Shown here piece by piece: positions 58,377 to 64,000 of a DNA stretch of 64,000 nucleotides (its first letter is position 1; the number at the start of each line of letters is the position of its first letter). Position numbers and translations under genes: made by a program. Source of the DNA: Annona cherimola (taxonomy: Eukaryota; Streptophyta; Magnoliopsida; Magnoliales; Annonaceae); the NCBI GenBank assembly GCA_030490835.1, contig CM059971.1:21941817-22005816 (forward strand), written 5' to 3'. Below the pieces are notes generated by a model. That model made no database searches, was not told where the DNA came from, and saw nothing but the letters and a program-made list of their open reading frames with translations.

Positions 58377-59951
58377 TCATTCAAAAAGTACTAAAGACTT
58401 GGTAAATTGAAATTGAGAGATGGGATAGAGAATAGGTTTGATGGGACAATGATGGGCCGAGGAGTAAACAAGAGAAGCGTGATCGGGAGTTGCCTCTCTA
58501 TGAACTGAACCCGACTCGTAGGGATCGAGTTCAGGCATGGGTCTCTTTTTATGATGGCCTGAGGCAAGATGATAGCGGATATGTCGCATTTCCCGCTCGA
58601 TTCTATCTTGTCGGGAATGCATATCTTCAAGTGCATTAAGGACACCGGTGACAAGACTTGTCATCCGGTTTTCTTGTTGTCCCATTTCAGCCCTCATGGC
58701 TATGATTTCATCTTTCAAATTCTTTAGGGTGACCTCCTCAGAAGAGGTTGGAGGCACCCGTTCTCTTGCAGCGGACCCTTGTGGAGAATAGGATCCGTGC
58801 GATATAGGAGATGCTGGCTCCTCTTGAGCAGGTGGTGCCGCGGGAGGTTGCTCCCCCTCAGCTTGTGCATTGTCTGCTTGCTCTTCTTCTGTAGCTTCAT
58901 GCCTTAGTTCAAGCAGATTGATCTTCATTCTCTGGATTAGTGCTTTATTTATGGCATTTGTGGATTTGAGCACTTCGAAAGGCTCGCCTTCAATATCCAC
59001 TTTGAAAAATTCCAAAATCTTTGTGATCCATGTGCCATAGGGAAGGACTCCTCGTGGGTTGTCCTTTCTACTTCCCAAGGCTTCTAGAAATAATTTGGGT
59101 ATGCTCACTTTGACCCTGTTGGCCACTTTCCATAATATCCCAGCTTCCTGTGGATTCAATTGATTTCTTCCACCGCCCTTTGGGTAGATGCAGTGTGCAA
59201 TGAGAAGCCTTAGTACCCGAAGTCTGGGTGACAAATCCATGTACCGAAGGAATTTGATTCCCGGATGGTACTTGTTGCTCCGGGTGAGCTGATTATACAT
59301 TTGATCCATTGTGAGGTCTTCTGGAATAGGCTCATCCTCATACGGGACTCCAAGTATGTGTCATAAATGACTCATTACTTCAGTCGGTCCTGCAACTATT
59401 CCGATTCCAAGATCCATTTCGACTCCTTTGACGAATGTTCCAAAGTATTCTTCATCCCAAAGATAATAAAACATTCGAGTAAGATCTGGATAGACCCTTT
59501 CGTCTTCCTTTAGCAAATTAGTCCATCCTTGAAAATCCAATAGATCTTCTATGTCGGATCCATATTCTTTCAGGAAATTAAAATCTATAATCTTGGGTAT
59601 GAATACCTTCCGTTCGTAGAACTTTTTGTAGAATCGGCTATGTTGGAGCTCGGTTTTGAAGTAGGTAGTGGGCATCTTCAATACTTGGGCTTTTCCAGCT
59701 CCAGTGCCCCTTCTGCTCGTTCTGGATTGTGTGCTCTGTGAGGTTTGTTGATTTTCTGACCTGGGTGCTTGATCAGATGATTGAGTGGAGGTTTGGAATC
59801 GAACCCGTTTACCCGTTGAAGTTGAGGGTTCTTCTCGAACCCGTTTTGCAGGTGTCCTAGCTCTCCTAGGAACTTCTTCCTCAGTGTGAGATGTGGGAGG
59901 TCTAGGCACAGGCTTTTTTGATGGTTTGGAGACAGCTTTCTTCGGGGCCAT
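58377..59951 (-). CDS. Envelope-like ORF of element A (about 524 codons, one in-frame TGA)
   Basis: The minus-strand frame opens with MAPKKAVSKPSKKPVPRP at 59951 and runs through a basic, Ser/Thr/Pro-rich N-terminus. A central domain follows with YFKTELQHSRFYKKFYERKV, GWTNLL, VYPDLTRMFYYLWDE and FVKGVEMDLG, continuing past a TGA at 59361-59363 in the same frame with ILGVPYEDE. This is the layout of the putative plant transposon domain (Pfam PF20167 type) seen in 'envelope-like' ORFs. Then come a Pro/Glu-rich linker and a coiled coil (LKNLKDEIIAMRAEMGQQEN to EMRHIRYHL) near the end. It lies after pol on the same strand, the env position of Sireviruses. No signal peptide or clear membrane segment. 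Its biochemical role is unknown. Confidence 0.8.
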
Positions 59952-60274
59952 TGAGATAGGAATTTTGGAGTTTGAAATAGGAAAATGAAGACTTAGAAAG
60001 AACTTGAGAGATTTTTGAGAATGGGAGGAGAAATGAGAGAGTAGTTGAGGGAGAGAGATAGAACTGAGATGGAGGAAACGGATTGAGAGAGTTGGGAGAA
60101 GATATCAAGGAGAGAGGCAGTGAGAGAGTAGGAGTCGCCGGAGAAGGAGAGGATTCCCGGAGAGAAAAAAGGGGAATCGCCGGAGGAAAGAAAAGCAGGG
60201 AGGCCGGAAAAATGAGGAAGAAAGAAAAGAAGAGAGAAGAAAAAGAAAAAGGCTCGGAAGTCGGACGGTCGCGC
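59952..60274 (-). promoter_or_regulatory. Pyrimidine-rich leader of the element A envelope-like ORF
   Basis: Minus strand is CT-rich with few A or G from about 60250 to the ATG at 59951, preceded by the palindrome array and the end of pol. The arrangement resembles a host-type 5'UTR, so the ORF may be transcribed or translated separately from gag-pol. That is inference; no splice site was assigned. Confidence 0.45.
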
Positions 60275-60430
60275 GCGCGGAGTCGACTTTGCCCTAGGTG
60301 AAGTCGACTTCGGTCCTTCTGGAGTCGACTTCGCCTGGAGGCGGAGTCGACTTCGACCCTAGCGGAGTCGACTTCGCTTCTAAAGCGGAGTCGACCTGAC
60401 GTCCCTGGAGTCGACTTGACTCATCGACTT
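60275..60430. repeat. Internal AAGTCGACTT palindrome array between pol and envelope-like ORF
   Basis: Seven GTCGAC cores in about 150 bp, mostly as GGAGTCGACTTCG, spaced 18-26 bp. It is the densest array in the window and the least mutated. The same motif as in the LTRs appears here inside the element body, only 35 bp after the end of the RNase H gene. Confidence 0.88.
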
Positions 60431-60465
60431 GACATTTTCCAATTTAATTTTCTTATGAATTTTTC

Positions 60466-61820
60466 CTAGTTAAGCTCTATCATCCCCATATCATTCCTAA
60501 TCTTATAAAATGAATCTTTGGCTAGAGGTTTGGTAAAGATATCAGCAATTTGGTCTTCTGTTTTCACATATTCTAAGCACACATCATGATTTTCAACATG
60601 TTCTCTAATAAAATGGTGTCTTACATCAATATGTTTAGTTCTTGAATGCAGTACAGGATTTTTAGTTAAACATATTGCACTTGTATTATCACATCTAATT
60701 GGAATATCAACATATTCAATACCATAATCCTTTAATTGTTGTTTCATCAAAAGTAGTTGGGCACAACAACTACCGGCGGCTATGTATTCGGCTTCCGCAG
60801 TAGATAGTGCAACACTTGTTTGTTTTCTTGAATGCCATGAAACTAGCATATGTCCAAGAAATTGACAAGTTCCACTGGTACTTTTTCTATCCACTTTATA
60901 TCCGGCAAAGTCTGCATCCGAATAGCCGATTAGATCAAAGGTTGACCCCTTTGGATACCATAGTCCAAGGTTTGTAGTTTTTATCAAATATTTAAAAATT
61001 CTTTTTACAGTAAGTAGATGTGATTCTTTGGGACATGCTTGAAATCTAGAGCACATACAAACACTAAATAAGATATCGGGTCTAGAAGCAGTTAAATAAA
61101 GCAAAGATCCTATCATGCTCCTATAAAGCTTTTGATCGATACTTTTACCGTTTTCATCCGTGTCGATTTTGATTGTTGAGCTCATTGGAGTGTTTGCTCC
61201 TTTGCTATTCTGCATTCCAAATTTCTTGAGCATCTCTTTGACATACTTGGACTGGTTCAGAAATATTCCTTCACTTTGTTGCTTGATTTGTAGTCCAAGG
61301 AAGAAATTTAATTCTCCCATCATGCTCATTTCGAATTCATTCTGCATAATCTTAGAAAATTCTTGGCATAGATTTTCGTCAGTAGCACCGAAGATTATGT
61401 CATCTACATAAATTTGTACAATTAAAATATTGCTATTTTTATATTTGATGAACAAAGTAGTGTCAACTTTCCCTATTTGAAATTCATGATCAATCAAAAA
61501 TTTGTTCAACCTTTCATACCAAGCTCTTGGAGCTTGTTTTAATCCATATAGTGCTTTGGTCAATTTATACACATATTTTGATTGATCCTTATCTTCAAAA
61601 CCAGGGGGTTGTTCAACATATACTTCTTCATTCAAATAGCCATTCAAAAATGCACTCTTCACATCCATTTGGAACAATTTGAAATTCATATGTGAAGCGA
61701 ATGCTAATAAGATACGTATGGCTTCTAATCTAGCCACGGGTGCATATGATTCTTCAAAATCAATTCCTTCTTCTTGGGAGTACCCTTTGGCTACTAATCG
61801 TGCCTTGTTTCTAATTACAA
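60466..61820 (-). CDS. Copia RT-RNase H (3' end of pol) of element A, 5'-truncated
   Basis: An uninterrupted 463-codon frame (61857-60466), of which the first 12 codons come from the other side of the duplication junction. From codon 13: [52 protein letters not shown], the catalytic YVDD (codons 150-153), and FFLGLQIKQ. The RNase H follows with SDADFAG (D314/D316), STAEAEY (E355/E357), CDNTSA (D390), [18 protein letters not shown], and ends [16 protein letters not shown]...ELN. These boxes are those of the SIRE/Maximus lineage of Ty1/copia. gag, protease and integrase of this copy are absent, replaced at 61821 by a second copy of element B sequence. Confidence 0.93.
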
Positions 61821-62046
61821 AACATTTGCATATTTCATTTTCAATAATTAAAATCATTCATACAAGAATTTCATTCATTCGATCAACTATTTCAATTCCA
61901 TACAAAAACAGAACATAAATATGATCAAAATATTTCATACAAGTTTCAAAAATAAATACAAAATTCAAACCTAACCTATATACAAACTACCCAACCCAAA
62001 CTCAATTCCGAAATCTATACTCACTCAACTATTTTTTTCCTTTTTG

Positions 62047-63683
62047 TCAATAGATCAAATAGGGGTCGACTCGCTGAGATTTGGCATATAGAAATGCTGA
62101 TATAGGATATGGAATTGATTGAAAAGGAGGAGTGGGTCGGATGGGTCTAATGTGGGCCGAGGAATAGAAAGATGATACGGGGCCTGAAGTTGGATCTCGG
62201 TGCATTGACACTGTGTCAAACGGATCCAATTTCGATATTTGTTGATTCCTGTTGCTTCCGGATGCCAAGCGATATCGTATCATTCTTAGCTCCCGATCCA
62301 AGCAGTCTTGTCTCGAGTGCATGTCCATGATAGCGGTTAGGACCCCAGCAATCTGAGACGTCAAGCAATCCTCGATCTGCTCTAAGTGCTTCTGGATCGC
62401 ATTGACCGATTTGTCCCAAGACAGTGGCCAAGGAGTGGGGTTTAGGATCTCGGATCCTTGTGGTGAATAAGATCCATGTCATGGCGGCGAAGTGGGCTCC
62501 TCGGGAGCATCCTATGGTGGAGCGGGTTGCTCTTCTGGTGATGGTGGGGGTTGCTCACCCTGAACCTGTGCTCCTTCGGCTTTTTTTAGAGTCGGTACAC
62601 CCATCATTTCTCGGATCCGCTCTACCCTGAACTGATCCACATTTATTTTCATTCTTTAAAGTAGGGCTTTGTTGATTGCATTCGTCAGCTTCAATACTTC
62701 AAACGGTTCACCATCAACATCTACCTCAAAATGTTCCAGGATTTTAGTGATCCATGTTCCATAGGGCAGACCCCTCGTGGGTTGTCCTTTCTGGAGGCGA
62801 GGGCTTCTAGGAAGAGTCGGGGGAGGCTTACTTTAACTCTGTTGGCGACTTTCCAAAGTATTTCAGCCTCCTACGGGTTCACCTGATTTCTCCCTCCGTC
62901 CTTAGGATAGATGCAGTGGGCGATTAGCAATCTTAGGACCTTCAACCTAGGAGATAAGTCCATATAGTGTAGGAACTTGATCCCGAGATGATATTTGTTG
63001 CTCTTAGTGAGATGATTGTACATTTGAGTGAGAGACAAATCTGCAGGGAGCTGTTCATCGTCATAAGGTACCTCAAAGATTCGCCTAACCTACATGATAG
63101 CATCATCTAAACTTGGGACCCCTCTTGTTCTCAAAATCATCTTAACTCCTTTCACAAACGTACTAAAGTACTGATCATCCCGCAAATAATAGAAAATCCT
63201 CGTTAGGTCAGGATATACCCTATCATCTGCCTTTAACAATCTCATCTAACCTTGGAAATTCAGTAGCTCCTCGATTTCAAACTCATAATTGCTTAAAAAT
63301 TTGAAATCTATATCTTGGGAATAAAAATCTTACGCTCATAAAAGATTTTATAGAATCGGTTGTGCTGTAACTCGGTCTTGAAATAGGTTATCGGCATTTT
63401 CAAGACTTGACCTTTAGTAGCTGGGGTTTCCCTTCTTCTTGCCCCTACATATGAACTTCCAGATGTCTGAGTTTTTTCCCCTTCGGGCTGTTGTAGATGG
63501 AGTCTCAGCCTGAAATTGAACCCAACGGCCAGTGGAAGTTGATGGTTCTTCCCGGGCACGCTTTGAGAGAGTCCATTGTCTTCTGGGGACTTCCTCTTCA
63601 GCTTGGGAGTCGGATGGTTTGGGAACTAGTCTTTGGGATGGCTTAGACACAGCTAATTTGGGCAATTTAGACTTGGGTGCCAT
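62047..63683 (-). pseudogene. Second copy of the element B envelope-like pseudogene
   Basis: Same frames, breaks and residues as 54085-55721 (start MAPKSKLPKL at 63683; C-terminal piece 62364-62047). Identity including all lesions shows that it arose by copying the already dead locus, not by a separate retrotransposition. Confidence 0.82.
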
Positions 63684-63701
63684 TGTATTTGTTTTTTTGA
63701 A

Positions 63702-64000
63702 ACAAGATTTTCAAATGTAGCTTAGAGAGAGATGAAGAGTTTGAATGAGAGATACCAGGGAGAGAGAGTAACGACCGTTGAGAGGGCTCAGGAGAAGGAA
63801 TGAGAGATGAAAGGGATGGAACGAGAGAGAGTTGAACTAAGATATAGATAGAAGAAGATGAGATTTCGAGAGAAGTAGAAAGAGGAGATGGAGTATAGGA
63901 GAGAGAAAAATAGATTGTGAGAGAAAGATGGAGAGATTATGCGAGAAAGGGAAGGAGATTGGGAGAGAGGAGAGAGGCTGAGAGACAGTGTTGTAGAAAG
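63702..64000 (-). promoter_or_regulatory. Second copy of the element B pyrimidine-rich leader (partial)
   Basis: GA-rich plus strand identical to 55740-56038. Cut by the window end. Confidence 0.5.

Larger units (their letters stand above)
53859..61820. repeat. First unit of a 7962-bp tandem duplication
   Basis: From 61821 to the window end (64000) the sequence repeats 53859-56038 at a constant offset of 7962 with no difference that I could find in the lines compared. All ORFs in the two stretches are identical. The junction joins element A's RT to the sequence just inside element B's polypurine tract, with only a two-base (AA) overlap. Confidence 0.88.
61821..64000. repeat. Second copy of the tandem duplication (continues beyond the window)
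   Basis: Repeats 53859-56038 at offset 7962, apparently without change. It therefore includes another copy of the element B envelope-like pseudogene and most of its leader. If the repeat is real, the next bases beyond the window should enter LTR A again. Confidence 0.88.

Noticed and set aside
58377..59363. Treating 58377-59309 as a separate gene starting at MDQMYNQ
   Set aside because: The 17 codons upstream of that Met continue the conserved domain in the same frame up to a TGA, so the Met is internal to one interrupted ORF.
1..64000. tRNA, rRNA, CRISPR or prokaryotic-type operons
   Set aside because: No cloverleaf with box A/B, no rRNA text and no regularly spaced repeat-spacer array were seen. 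Direct repeats are minisatellites or LTR material.

Overview
This is plant nuclear DNA: AT-rich, intron-containing, and dominated by decayed and nested retrotransposons (LINE, Ty3/gypsy chromovirus, Sirevirus-like Ty1/copia) and MITEs. An angiosperm is likely, but nothing seen fixes the species. There are no prokaryotic genes, rRNAs, convincing tRNAs or CRISPR arrays.

Layout. 1-15.1 kb is repeat debris: a LINE reverse-transcriptase fragment (minus), LTR-like AT-rich DNA with two minisatellites and a GC-rich 33-bp-arm hairpin (2852-2920), a gypsy LTR remnant (5.2-7.1 kb), and a heavily mutated chromovirus (8.9-13.1 kb, plus) with its 3' LTR (13161-15099).

15.35-46.1 kb holds the only apparent host genes: two tandem paralogues in a segmental duplication (unit 1, 15350-34940; unit 2, 37745-46128). 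Each has a TATA box, a non-coding first exon, a 5'UTR intron, an exon encoding a signal peptide that ends exactly at AIPSLVK|gt, a second phase-0 intron, and a last exon ending in a conserved C-terminal motif (SPGHSNGPKGPP / SPGRSNGPRKPP). The predicted products are 82 and 88 residues, secreted, and look like small signalling-peptide precursors distantly resembling the CEP/PIP type. I could not place them in a named family. The frame survives two in-frame indels and many amino-acid changes. The second intron of copy 1 has grown to about 11.6 kb by insertion of a 10-kb Sirevirus-like element, which itself carries a solo LTR and a Tourist-like MITE. Because the paralogues are alignable, several MITEs and tiny retro-insertions can be defined to the base with target-site duplications.

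46.1-64 kb is again transposon DNA: minus-strand LTR-like sequence, then nested Sirevirus-like elements. Element B (3' LTR 52000-53704) is interrupted by element A (3' LTR 56208-57960). A has RT-RNase H (60466-61820) and, downstream of pol, an envelope-like ORF of about 520 codons broken by one TGA. A block of 7962 bp (53859-61820) is followed immediately by an apparently exact second copy that runs off the window (61821-64000), so this is either a very young tandem duplication or an assembly artefact. LTRs and the pol/env-like spacer carry dense arrays of a CG-containing palindrome (AAGTCGACTT).
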